Source of the DNA: JARKPK01 sp964631235
GTDB lineage: Bacteria; Planctomycetota; Planctomycetia; Pirellulales; Thermoguttaceae
Direction of reading: 5' to 3'
DNA: 64,000 nucleotides
NCBI GenBank assembly: GCA_964631235.1
Contig: CAZVZX010000001.1
Location: forward strand, 62,001 to 126,000
The position numbers and the translations under genes are program-made. The notes beneath the pieces are model-generated. The model was given only the letters and a program-made list of their open reading frames with translations. It made no database searches and was not told the origin of the DNA. The first letter of the stretch is position 1. Every line of letters starts with the position of its first letter. Below, piece after piece: positions 54,594 to 63,658 of this stretch.

Positions 54594-55116
54594 CACGGCA
54601 CGCCTGAACAACGGCCGCACCGATTGCCTCACGGTTCCCGGGTATTTCGGAAGCCTTACGAGCGCAAGGCTGCCTGCCTAGCCCGACACCGCCGCTGCCG
54701 CGCGCCGCAACGAGGCAGAATTTCTTCGAGCTAAATACAAAGATCGTCGTCCGCACTCGGCGGAGCTGCGTGCAGGGTTCGCCGGGGTTTCCCCGTCGAA
54801 GAAACCGACAGGCTTTGCGCGAACCGTATCGTTTTGCAAGTCGGCAGATGCGAACCACCGGCGGTCTCATTTCGTCCCGCTTCGCCCAACGACGCTGTTG
54901 ACGGCGACCTAATCGGCGCGCAGAGTTCATTCGGGTAAGAGCGCAATGGCCGAGAATGTCGCCCGCGCACGGTCGGCTTTCCCGCAAATGCGTGCTTGAT
55001 CGGACCGCCGTGGTTGTCCGCCACCGAAGCCGCCCGACGACGGCCTTTGGCGCGATTCAACCGCCGTCAACGACGATCGTCGTACCCCGCGGATTCGCAC
55101 TCGAGAAGTGGCTCCG

Positions 55117-55464
55117 ATGCCCGACGTCATTTGGTGGATTAGCGTCAACGGTGAACAACGTGGGCCGTTTTCGACGGCAACGCTGAAAGACTGGTTTGCC
55201 GAAGGCAAGATTCCGCCCGATGCACTGATTCGCACCGACAACGGCCCGTGGGTTCTCGCCCGAAAAGCGCGCCTCAGCCGAATCGACTGGCACGGCGTGT
55301 TCAATGGCGTCGTTCTTTCCGCGGGCATTCTGCTGGCGCTCGAGGTCTTTTGGTTCGCCATGAGCGATCCGCTCTCGGCACGATGGCTCGGCGGCTTGCT
55401 AGTCGCCTACGTCTATTTCGCCGCAAGAACGATGCGGCGCGATCGCCGCAGCGACAAGAAGTGA
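55117..55464 (+). CDS. GYF_2-domain membrane protein
   Basis: A 115-residue protein. The N-terminal part (about 1-50) is a GYF_2 domain: IWWISVNGEQRGPFSTATLK then DWFAEGKIPPDALIRTDNGP. This small module binds peptides in eukaryotes and is frequent, of unknown function, in Planctomycetota. Two membrane helices follow (about 60-82 and 88-104) and a basic tail (RRDRRSDKK). A GTG nine bases upstream could also start it; the ATG is preferred. It probably tethers a peptide-binding domain to the membrane. Confidence 0.75.
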   Translation: MPDVIWWISVNGEQRGPFSTATLKDWFAEGKIPPDALIRTDNGPWVLARKARLSRIDWHGVFNGVVLSAGILLALEVFWFAMSDPLSARWLGGLLVAYVYFAARTMRRDRRSDKK

Positions 55465-55548
55465 CGGTCCGACGAGCGTACAACGCAACGGCTGAGCCGG
55501 CCGCCACGCTTCCGCCGCGCGCCGTCGGAGGCTGTTCCAGCGCCCCGT

Positions 55549-57156
55549 TCACGGTGCGTTCGCCTGATCGAGCAGCCGTTGCCAGAAGCGGCGCGCCTCG
55601 GCATACGCGGGAGCGAACGTGCTTCGTTGCGCGGCAGGCAGCTTCTCCAAACGCGATTCGCTTTGATCCAGCCACGACATGAAAAACTGCACCGCCTGCC
55701 GGCTGATCCGCCGCTGATATCCAACCTCGACATAGTAGGGCCCGGTCGAAGCGAAACGATAAACCTTCGGCAGATCAGTCACCGCGCGAATGCGGAACCA
55801 TCCGCTTTTATCGAACACCACCGGCGGCAACCGCCCCGAAGCTGCGTACTCTTGAAAGCGAATCGATTGCTCGACTTTGCCGTCTTTGATGATCTCTAAG
55901 TAGCTAATCGGCTCGCGCGTCGAGAGCGTCAGCCCGATCTCCAGTTCGATTGATCGGCCCTCGGGAACCGAGAACACATGGCCGGGCAACTGCCCGGAAA
56001 CCCTCGGTTGCAGCAACGGGCCGTTGGTCACGCACACTCGGCCGGCCCGAAGCGCCTCGAACCAGCGGGCCGGCTCGAACGGCCCATCGACATGCACGTA
56101 CATTCGGTTATAGCCGACCGGGTTCGGCGAGATGCCCGATCCGCTGGCCGCCGAGGGCGGAATCCGCAGCCCGCATTCAAGCAGTTGATTGTAGATATGT
56201 TGAATCCATTGCGCATGCCCCCACGGCGCTGGATACTGTCTTCGATCGCGCGGCAGTCCATCGGATTCGCCATCGGCCGATCCCACGCGGGTGATTGTCG
56301 GCGGTGCAAGCTGAAACGAATTGATTTGGCGATGAGCCACCAGCACGGGCAGTTCCCAAGCGAACCCGGCCACAGCATCGACCCAGCCGACGCCGTGATC
56401 GCGGGCCGTGGCGATCGCTGCCGCATCCAACGGCCCGCCGTCCCACGGCAACGGATACGGACGCGACGCCCCCAAAAGGCTCAGCGCCGGCATGCCCTTT
56501 CCGAACACCGCCGCAGTGAAACGATAGTACCCCTGCTGATCGCCAAGCCAAGAGAGCGGCTGATCTCGGGCGCCAGCGGGTTCCTCCGCGCTCTTTCGTT
56601 CCGGCGCGATCGGCGCGGCTCGGCGACCGGGTGTTCCGCCGCTCGCGCCCTCGGCCTTTCCGTTGATCGCGCCGACGACCTCGGCAAGTCGCAGGTCTTC
56701 GGCACTGAGAAGCAGCTTCATCTCTGCCGGCGGACGCCGCACCAACAGGTCGCCGGAATACCATCCGGCCGCGGCCATATCGACATGCCGCTTCATATCG
56801 ACGACCTTGACGTCGTCGGCAAAGTTCTCAATCGTGAAGTGGCCCGATCGCGTCGCGTATTCGGGGCCGCGATCGAGCTCGAACGTGTACTGCCCGTTGG
56901 GCAAGTTGAGTGTAATTTGGCCGGCCACGACGAAATGATCGTGCCAGTAAGGCGTTTTCTCCACGCGACGCGGCTTCCCGTTGGCTTGATACAAATGCAT
57001 CCGACAAGTGAGCGGCTCGCCCGAATCGCGATCGACGACCTTGATCACCAACTGACCGCCGAACGCGACACCCGCCCCGCAACATCCGAAAAGGGCAACC
57101 AAACAACACGCAATCGCCAGCCGCCCGAGCAACACGAGAAACGATCCGCGTGTCAT
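55549..57156 (-). CDS. Exported PHP/CehA-McbA-like protein with altered metal motif
   Basis: A 535-residue exported protein; ATG 57156 opens a signal peptide (SFLVLLGRLAIACCLVALFG). Residues about 32-120 are a beta-sandwich of the carboxypeptidase-regulatory type (GQLVIKVVDRDSGEPLTCRM). The following core has WYSGDLLVRRPPAEMKLLLS, where CehA/McbA and PHP hydrolases have GDLHxH; both histidines are replaced by Leu and Arg. Late marks of the family are YNRMYVHVDGPFEPARWFEA and RAGRVCVTNGPLL. It is therefore probably not a canonical metal hydrolase. The frame upstream of 57156 is open for 137 codons but shows no conserved content. Confidence 0.75.
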   Translation of the reverse strand: MTRGSFLVLLGRLAIACCLVALFGCCGAGVAFGGQLVIKVVDRDSGEPLTCRMHLYQANGKPRRVEKTPYWHDHFVVAGQITLNLPNGQYTFELDRGPEYATRSGHFTIENFADDVKVVDMKRHVDMAAAGWYSGDLLVRRPPAEMKLLLSAEDLRLAEVVGAINGKAEGASGGTPGRRAAPIAPERKSAEEPAGARDQPLSWLGDQQGYYRFTAAVFGKGMPALSLLGASRPYPLPWDGGPLDAAAIATARDHGVGWVDAVAGFAWELPVLVAHRQINSFQLAPPTITRVGSADGESDGLPRDRRQYPAPWGHAQWIQHIYNQLLECGLRIPPSAASGSGISPNPVGYNRMYVHVDGPFEPARWFEALRAGRVCVTNGPLLQPRVSGQLPGHVFSVPEGRSIELEIGLTLSTREPISYLEIIKDGKVEQSIRFQEYAASGRLPPVVFDKSGWFRIRAVTDLPKVYRFASTGPYYVEVGYQRRISRQAVQFFMSWLDQSESRLEKLPAAQRSTFAPAYAEARRFWQRLLDQANAP

Positions 57157-58007
57157 CGCCGTTCGGATCTTAGCCAATCCCACGCGCCGAAAATCGAACC
57201 GGTTGAGCGGCAGTTGGAGCGCCAGCGGACGCCGCGGGCTCCACCCGCTCGTCTGGCAATCGACTCCGGTCGTCGTCCGCCTCAACAACCTATTGGTGTT
57301 TCCCATCGAAATAGCCATTCCTCGCAATCGCACACCCGCCCAACTCGACCACCGCGGCAGGCGGTTCTCTTGTCGCCATGGCGATTGCCACCGCGGCCCC
57401 GCGCGAAAAAACCCGACAAACGAATCCTGCTGCCACAACTCTAGCACGCGCAACGACCAGGAGACACGCAAAGCCCCAAGGCCCGAGAACCATTTGCCTC
57501 GACGCAACTGGCAGGGCGACAGGATGTTGCGATCGCACAACTCGGGCCTTGTCGCCCCGCCGATCACGGCATTAGAATGACGTTATCCAATCCGATTCGG
57601 GAACGGCCCCCGGCAACAGATCGACCTTGGCAGAATGGAATCTCGGCAAATGCTTCCCGGGCCGGACAAGAGACGGACGAAAAAGAGCGAGGGATTCCGA
57701 ACAAAAGCGGTTGCACGGTGGCGGTTCCCGACGACGGTTGTGCCACGCAGCGAGTCAAAGTAAAACCGCCAAAGACGGAAAGCGGTTCAACCGGAGCTTG
57801 CACGCGATCGGCCGCATCGTTGCAACCGCGGCCGAGTGTGCATTTGTTTGGGACTATTCAGTTCGCGACGCCCGACGTGCAACACGACACAGCCGTTGAG
57901 TCGAACGGATCGACCGTTTCGTGTTGACTCGGCGGGAAGTGGCGAGGGAATTCTCGTCTCAGCGCGTTGTTACTGCATGCGAACGAGACTCTTCGTTGCA
58001 ATATCCG
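57157..58007. other. Intergenic region between divergent genes
   Basis: Holds repeat copy L (57762-57861). The rest, about 600 bp left and 146 bp right of it, shows no gene, no clear promoter and no terminator. Open frames on both strands here are basic low-complexity. Confidence 0.55.
57762..57861 (+). repeat. Dispersed stem-loop repeat, copy L (forward)
   Basis: AAACCGCCAAAGACGGAAAG then CGGTTC, GCACGCGATCGGCCGCATC, GCAACCGCGGCCGAGTGTGC and tail TTTGGGACTATTCAGTTCGC. The right arm is partly changed but the order is conserved. Confidence 0.8.
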
Positions 58008-58961
58008 ATGGCAGAAGACTTCTATCGCATTTTGGGTGTCAGTCGTAACGCCTCGCAAGCGGAGATTCAAAAGGCCTATCGCGAGCTAGCGCGGAAATAT
58101 CATCCCGATCTGAATCCCGACGACAAGAACGCCACGAAGAAATTTCAACAGGTTCAGGCAGCGTTCGACGTGTTGGGCAATCCGGAAAAGCGAGAGCTTT
58201 ACGATCGCTACGGAAGCTCCTTCGAGACGGCCGGCGGCGGACCGCGCCCCGGCCAAACGTGGACCTATCAGTCCGGCGGAGGCGATGCCGCCGATTTCGA
58301 TTTCAGCCAATTCTTCGGCGAGCGATTCGGCGATGGCGGCGATCCGGGCGGCTTGTTCGAGCAGCTCTTTCGATCGGCCGGCGCGCGGACGAGCAGGTCC
58401 GCCGGCAGAAGTCGTCGCGGCGCCGATGTTACCGCTGAAATCCACGTGCCGTTTCAAATCGCCGTCGTCGGCGGCGAAGTTCAAGTTCGCATTGCCCGGG
58501 CAGGCGGAAGCGAAGAGACCCTTTCCGTCAAGATTCCGCCCGGAATCGACGACGGGCAAAAGATTCGCCTTCGCGGCCAAGGTGAACCCGGCGGACGCGG
58601 CGGTGTGCCGGGCGACTTGATCCTGACGGCCCGCGTCGGAAGCCATCCGGTCTTTACACGGCAAGGGAACAACCTGGTTGCCCGAGTTCCCATCACTCTG
58701 TCGGAAGCCGCCCGCGGCGGGAAAATCGATGTTCCCACCCCGCATGGCATGGTCGCCGTCTCTGTGCCGCCCGGCACATCGAGCGGAACAAAGCTCCGAG
58801 TTAAGGGCATGGGCGTTGCGCCGCGGAACAAACCGCCCGGCGACTTGCTCGTCGAGGTGTTGATCGCGATGCCGCGCGAGCTGAGTGAGAGCGACCGCGA
58901 ACTGCTTGACCGCTTTGACTCGAAGTACGCACCGCATCCGCGCTCGAATCTGCGATGGTGA
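58008..58961 (+). CDS. DnaJ-family co-chaperone without zinc finger (CbpA-like)
   Basis: A 317-residue co-chaperone that stimulates DnaK ATPase. ATG 58008 opens MAEDFYRILGVSRNASQAEI; the J-domain (1-70) has HPD at residues 32-34. A Gly/Phe-rich region (about 75-125, GGGPRPGQTWTYQSGGGDAA) follows, then the two beta-sandwich peptide-binding domains (about 140-315: IPPGIDDGQKIRLRGQGEPG, GDLLVEVLIAMP). It lacks the four CXXCXGXG zinc repeats, so it is CbpA/type B rather than DnaJ proper. It ends 37 bp before rnpA and could be co-transcribed with it. Confidence 0.92.
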   Translation: MAEDFYRILGVSRNASQAEIQKAYRELARKYHPDLNPDDKNATKKFQQVQAAFDVLGNPEKRELYDRYGSSFETAGGGPRPGQTWTYQSGGGDAADFDFSQFFGERFGDGGDPGGLFEQLFRSAGARTSRSAGRSRRGADVTAEIHVPFQIAVVGGEVQVRIARAGGSEETLSVKIPPGIDDGQKIRLRGQGEPGGRGGVPGDLILTARVGSHPVFTRQGNNLVARVPITLSEAARGGKIDVPTPHGMVAVSVPPGTSSGTKLRVKGMGVAPRNKPPGDLLVEVLIAMPRELSESDRELLDRFDSKYAPHPRSNLRW

Positions 58962-58998
58962 TGGCCGATTCCATTGCGCGAGCCTTTGCCGAACGTCG

Positions 58999-59493
58999 AT
59001 GAGCGATCCCCGAGATGTTCCCCAGAACCCGACCGAGCTGCGGCAATCACAGTCGCCGGCGGGCGAGCGTTTTCGCTTTCCCAAGCGGCTCCGCCTCCGT
59101 ACGCAAAGCGAATTCGACCGCGTGTACCAAAATCACGCATACGCGCGAGGCCCGCTCTTCAACGTCCTGGTAGCATCGAACGAACGCGACTATTCGCGGC
59201 TCGGGCTTTCCGTTTCGCGGCACGTGGGCAACGCCGTCGAGCGCAATCGGTGGAAGCGTCTGCTGCGAGAGTCGTTCCGCTTGAGCCAATCGCGGCTGCC
59301 GGCCGGGCTCGACATCATCGCCATTCCGCAACCCGACACCCCCCCGCCCTCCTTGGCCCAGGTGATGCCGGAGTTTCAGGCCATGGTGCGCAAAGCGCAC
59401 TTGCACTTGAAGCCGAAACGCCGGCACAGCCCGGATGAGTCCGTCAGCCGAACACCCGGCAAGAAACGAAAGAAGAAAGGCAAACGGCGGTGA
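58999..59493 (+). CDS. rnpA: Ribonuclease P protein component
   Basis: A 164-residue basic protein that supports the RNase P RNA in 5' tRNA maturation. ATG 58999 is chosen; the frame upstream overlaps dnaJ. The core has FPKRLRLRTQSEFDRVYQNH, RLGLSVSRHVGNAVERNRWK and RLLRESFRLSQSRL, the conserved RNR motif. It ends with a Lys/Arg-rich tail (GKKRKKKGKRR) not found in shorter homologues. rpmH, yidD and yidC, the usual neighbours, are absent; a dnaJ-like gene precedes it and a beta-helix gene follows. Confidence 0.92.
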   Translation: MSDPRDVPQNPTELRQSQSPAGERFRFPKRLRLRTQSEFDRVYQNHAYARGPLFNVLVASNERDYSRLGLSVSRHVGNAVERNRWKRLLRESFRLSQSRLPAGLDIIAIPQPDTPPPSLAQVMPEFQAMVRKAHLHLKPKRRHSPDESVSRTPGKKRKKKGKRR

Positions 59494-59753
59494 GCCGTCC
59501 TCCGGCATTGACGAGCCATCGTCGGGCATTCACCCACCGGGCGGCGCACAGCCGTTTGCGGCCGACCGGCGCGCGCCAATTGCATGCGGCAGCCGTTATC
59601 GCATAGAATGCGCCGACATGCCGCCGAGGTATCCCTCCGAACAGCCCACCGGTTCCGGCGGAACGAGCACGCAGCCCATGTCGGCCCATTCCGCTTCAAT
59701 CGGCACCTTTGGCGTTTTCAGCCCTGTCTTTGACTTTCTCGGAGACCATTGCG

Positions 59754-62012
59754 ATGAAGACCATCGTGAACGCTTTTACGTTTGCCGCCGCACAGCGGCC
59801 GAACAACGCGATCTTCCATCGCCGCGATCACCTCAAGCAACTAAGCCGGATGACCATTGGCCGCCTGGTTCCACCCAACGGCTTTGCCGCAGTGGCAAGC
59901 TGTGTAGCGATCTTCGCCTTGATGATTTTCGCCGTCGGCCCAACGTTGATCTTCGCTGCGGAGCGGCCGGACCTTATTGTTGCCCCCAACGGCAACGACG
60001 GCTGGTCGGGCACGCTGGACAGCCCGAATAACGAGAAATCCGACGGGCCGTTGGCCACCGTGCAACGAGCCATCGAGCGGATTGCAGAGTTGCGCGCCGC
60101 CCAACCCAATCGCAAAGCACCGTGGGTCATTTCCGTTCGCGGCGGCTTCTATTGGCTCGATAAGCCGATCGTTGTCCTGCCGGAGCATTCCGGCACGGCC
60201 GAAGCCCCATTGGTCATTCGCGCCCACGGGGACGAGCGGCCCGTGCTCAGCGGCGGTCGGCCCGTGGGCGGGTGGAAGGTGATCGATGGCCGTTGGGAAA
60301 CCGCCCGGATGGACCCGCAACTCGGCTCGTGGTCGATCACACAGTTGTTCGTCGCCGACCAACGGCGTTTCCGCCCGCAACTGCCCAAACAAGGTTACTT
60401 CAAGGTTGAAAAGGAACTGCCGCCCACGGCCGATCGGGCCAACAAGGGATTCGATCAGTTCGGCTACTCGGGCGACGACATCCGCGCCGACTGGGCGAAC
60501 CTGACCGACGTCGAGATTCTGGTCTTTCATCAATGGTCGGCGTCGCGTTTGCCGATTGCACTGGTTGCCGCCGATGAAAAACGGGTGCAGCTTGCCGGAC
60601 ATACAACAGGCACCGCTGGCTGGACGAAGTTCGGCCAAGGGCACCGTTACTTGGTTGTCAACGTGAAAGAGGCACTTTCGGAGCCGGGGCAGTTCTACTT
60701 CGATCGGCCGACAGGCACGTTGATCTATCTCCCCCGGCCCGGCGAAACGCCCGACAAAACGCAGGTCGTCGCCCCCCGGCTGGAACAACTACTCGTGCTG
60801 GCCGGCGATGCTGCCGCACAGCGCTACGTTCAGCATATCGAGTTTCGCGGCCTGACGTTCGCCCACACGCAATGGACAACGCCGCCAACGGGCCAAAGCT
60901 GCCCGCAGGCAGAAATCAACCTCGATTCCGCCATCTGCGGTTTCGCTGCCCGAAACATCGTCTTCGACACCTGCGCCGTCCGTCACACCGGCGCCTACGC
61001 GATGGCCTTCGGCAACGGCAGCCGCCACAACCGGATCGAAAACTGCGAATTGTTCGACCTCGGCGGCGGTGGAATCAAGATCGGCAACGTCGGCGGCGGG
61101 CCGTGGGGGCACACGCTGCGAGTGCCCAACGACGGCGAGGGACTCACCTCGCATCATACGGTGCGCAATTGCACGATCGCCCACGGCGGGCGGCTGCACA
61201 ACGCGGCCGTGGGCGTTTGGATCGGGCAATCGCCGCACAACGTTGTCGAGCACAACGACATCTACGATTTCTACTACACCGGCATCTCCGTCGGTTGGAC
61301 GTGGGGCTACGGGCCGAGCCAAGCCCACCACAACACCATCGCCTTCAACCATGTGTACAACATCGGCCAGGGCGTGCTTTCCGACATGGGCGGTATCTAC
61401 ACCCTCGGCGTTCAGCCGGGCTCCACGGTGAACAACAACGTCTTTCACGACATCCAATCGTTCAGCTACGGCGGCTGGGGTCTTTACACCGATGAGGGTT
61501 CAACCGACATCGTCATGGAAAACAACCTCGTCTATCGGACCAAGACCGGCGGTTTTCATCAGCACTACGGCAAAGAAAATATCATTCGCAACAACATCTT
61601 CGCATTTTCAAAGGAACACCAAATCCAACGATCGCGCACCGAGCCGCATCGCTCGTTCGTCTTTGAACGCAACATCGTCTATTGGGACAACGACAGCCCT
61701 CTGCTGGGCAGCAATTGGCGCGACGACGGATTCCTCTGCGATCGCAACGTGTACTGGAACGCGGCCGGCAAACCCGTGCTGTTCCCCGGCGGCCTGACGC
61801 TCGAACAATGGCAAGAGAAGCGCAAGCAAGACCTGCACTCGATTGTCGCGGATCCGGGGTTCGTCGATCCCGCCCGCGGCGATTTCCGGCTGAAGCCCGA
61901 TTCGCCGGCATTGAAGGTCGGCTTCGTGCCGTTCGATTATTCGAAGGCCGGCAGAACGACCAAGCCCGCACTGACGGCCGATCTGCCGCCGGTGCCCGCG
62001 GCCTTTGAATAA
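59754..62012 (+). CDS. Secreted right-handed parallel beta-helix protein
   Basis: A 752-residue exported protein. ATG 59754 is preceded by GGAGA at some distance; a second Met near residue 32 starts a cleaner signal (FAAVASCVAIFALMIFAVGP). Residues about 72-100 show the PDLIVAPNGNDGWSGTLDSP opening typical of secreted beta-helix enzymes. The helix spans about 350-650 with repeated NxIxxNxIxxF coils such as NVVEHNDIYDFYYTGISVGW and NNVFHDIQSFSYGGWG. The fold is shared by pectate lyases and other polysaccharide enzymes; catalytic residues are not clear. Carbohydrate binding or cleavage is likely. Confidence 0.85.
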   Translation: MKTIVNAFTFAAAQRPNNAIFHRRDHLKQLSRMTIGRLVPPNGFAAVASCVAIFALMIFAVGPTLIFAAERPDLIVAPNGNDGWSGTLDSPNNEKSDGPLATVQRAIERIAELRAAQPNRKAPWVISVRGGFYWLDKPIVVLPEHSGTAEAPLVIRAHGDERPVLSGGRPVGGWKVIDGRWETARMDPQLGSWSITQLFVADQRRFRPQLPKQGYFKVEKELPPTADRANKGFDQFGYSGDDIRADWANLTDVEILVFHQWSASRLPIALVAADEKRVQLAGHTTGTAGWTKFGQGHRYLVVNVKEALSEPGQFYFDRPTGTLIYLPRPGETPDKTQVVAPRLEQLLVLAGDAAAQRYVQHIEFRGLTFAHTQWTTPPTGQSCPQAEINLDSAICGFAARNIVFDTCAVRHTGAYAMAFGNGSRHNRIENCELFDLGGGGIKIGNVGGGPWGHTLRVPNDGEGLTSHHTVRNCTIAHGGRLHNAAVGVWIGQSPHNVVEHNDIYDFYYTGISVGWTWGYGPSQAHHNTIAFNHVYNIGQGVLSDMGGIYTLGVQPGSTVNNNVFHDIQSFSYGGWGLYTDEGSTDIVMENNLVYRTKTGGFHQHYGKENIIRNNIFAFSKEHQIQRSRTEPHRSFVFERNIVYWDNDSPLLGSNWRDDGFLCDRNVYWNAAGKPVLFPGGLTLEQWQEKRKQDLHSIVADPGFVDPARGDFRLKPDSPALKVGFVPFDYSKAGRTTKPALTADLPPVPAAFE

Positions 62013-62582
62013 GCCGGGGCCGATGGGGCCCGCCTTCGAAGCAGTCGATCCCGTTTTGACAGGCAGCGGAACACGGCAGCCAGAGCGCGCGGCCCTTCAG
62101 TCCGCGTTCTGCCGCCGGTGCGACTGAAATCCCTTGCTAATGTCCATTTTTCGCACGGGCAATCAGCTTGTCGCGACCGCCTTCACCTGTTGCAACTCGG
62201 CTTGTCACCCCATCGGGGGTGCATGCGCGCCCCCTCGACGAATCACGATGATCGATTAAAATGCAACAAACCGGCTGTTATCCGGTTTGAACATTCGGAC
62301 TAGTTTTGCGTAGGGCAAACGAGCGCCAACATCGGTCCATACCAGAACGATAAAGCGGCAGGCCGACAATCGACCAACCGAGACAGCCTTGATTAATGCC
62401 GGTTCCGTCTGATTGAGACATTTTTGTTCGGCTGGGCAATTGTTCGTTTCGCCCCATCCTTCGCACGATAGAGCTTAGATCGAACGGCCGACGCCCACGC
62501 GACGACAAAGCGATACGGGTTCGGGATGTGCGCCGCCTAGCGGCGACCGGAATCGCAGCGCATTTTTTCGAGACATGTATTG
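62013..62582. other. Intergenic region
   Basis: No gene, repeat copy or terminator recognised. The middle (62250-62420) is less GC-rich and could hold the promoter of the polyprenyl synthase, but no -35/-10 pair is convincing. Confidence 0.5.
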
Positions 62583-63581
62583 ATGGGTTCAACACTCCGC
62601 GGCGGTACGGCCGACAATCTCACTGAGCTCTACGCCCCGATCCGAGACGACCTGTCTCGAGTCGATGCCTTGCTGCGCTCGCGATTGAGCAGCAGCTACC
62701 CCTTTGTCGACGAGTTGGCGAAGCACAGTTTTCGTTTGGGCGGCAAGCGGATGCGGCCGGCGCTGGTACTTTTGGCCGGTCGAGCATCCGGAACATTGGT
62801 CGATGCCCACTACACGATTGCCGCCACGGTGGAGTTGATTCACACGGCCACGTTAGTCCACGACGATGTGCTCGACGAGGCCAAGCTGCGGCGTCATGTG
62901 GAAACCATCAACTCTGCCCACGACAACGAAACGAGCGTGCTGCTCGGCGATTTGCTCTTTGCCCAATCGCTTTGCCTGATGGGAGAACTGGACGACAATC
63001 GGGCGACCAGAGCGCTGGGCCGCGCCGCTCGAGAGATGTGCGAAGGCGAATTGCGGCAGATTGCCAGTCGCGGCAATTTCGATCTGAACGAAAACGACTA
63101 TTTCAGCATTATCGCGGCCAAGACTGCTGCGTTGACTGCGGTTTGCGCGCAATTAGGCGGCCTCTACGCCGGTGCTGATGAGCGCCAATGCGCCGCACTG
63201 GAAGAGTTCGGCCGCGAACTGGGCATCGCCTTTCAAGTGGCTGACGATCTTCTCGATCTGCTCGGCGATGAAAGAACCGCCGGCAAGTCGCTCGGCACCG
63301 ACTTGGTCAAGCAAAAGCTCACGTTGCCGCTGATTCGCCTGCTGGCCACGGCACCGCGCGACGATCGGCACGCGCTGATCGAGGCGATTTCGGCCGATGG
63401 CGGGAATCACCGCGAGACCCTTCGATCTTGGCTCGACCGTTCCGACGCAATCGCCTACGCGCAACAATGGGCCGAAACGCACGTTCGCCGCGCGATCGAT
63501 CGGCTCGATCAACTGCCGCCAAGCTCTGCGCGGCGATCGCTCCAGGGCTTGGCCGAATTCGCCCTGTGGCGCAGCACCTGA
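62583..63581 (+). CDS. Polyprenyl diphosphate synthase
   Basis: A 332-residue cytoplasmic all-helical enzyme that elongates isoprenoid diphosphates, probably for quinone side chains. The first Asp-rich motif is LVHDDVLDEAKLRRH (near 90) and the second is VADDLLDLLGDERTAGKSLG. FRLGGKRMRPALVLLA holds the diphosphate-binding Arg. Length fits the octaprenyl/heptaprenyl type. No ribosome site is obvious at ATG 62583 (a TTG overlaps it). Chain length cannot be read. It lies 77 bp from the convergent nrdR gene. Confidence 0.9.
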   Translation: MGSTLRGGTADNLTELYAPIRDDLSRVDALLRSRLSSSYPFVDELAKHSFRLGGKRMRPALVLLAGRASGTLVDAHYTIAATVELIHTATLVHDDVLDEAKLRRHVETINSAHDNETSVLLGDLLFAQSLCLMGELDDNRATRALGRAAREMCEGELRQIASRGNFDLNENDYFSIIAAKTAALTAVCAQLGGLYAGADERQCAALEEFGRELGIAFQVADDLLDLLGDERTAGKSLGTDLVKQKLTLPLIRLLATAPRDDRHALIEAISADGGNHRETLRSWLDRSDAIAYAQQWAETHVRRAIDRLDQLPPSSARRSLQGLAEFALWRST

Positions 63582-63658
63582 TCGGCCGGTGGGCGAACAA
63601 ACCGGCCGTCGTATCGGCAGCCGCTTCCATCGACGCCCCGCCTACAGTTCACGCCCGC

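Larger units (their letters stand above)
54069..55116. other. Long intergenic region between divergent genes
   Basis: Contains the secretin leader and promoter candidate, repeat copy K (54491-54593), and about 520 bp of further sequence with no gene that I can support. Short frames on both strands are low-complexity basic peptides. Confidence 0.6.
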
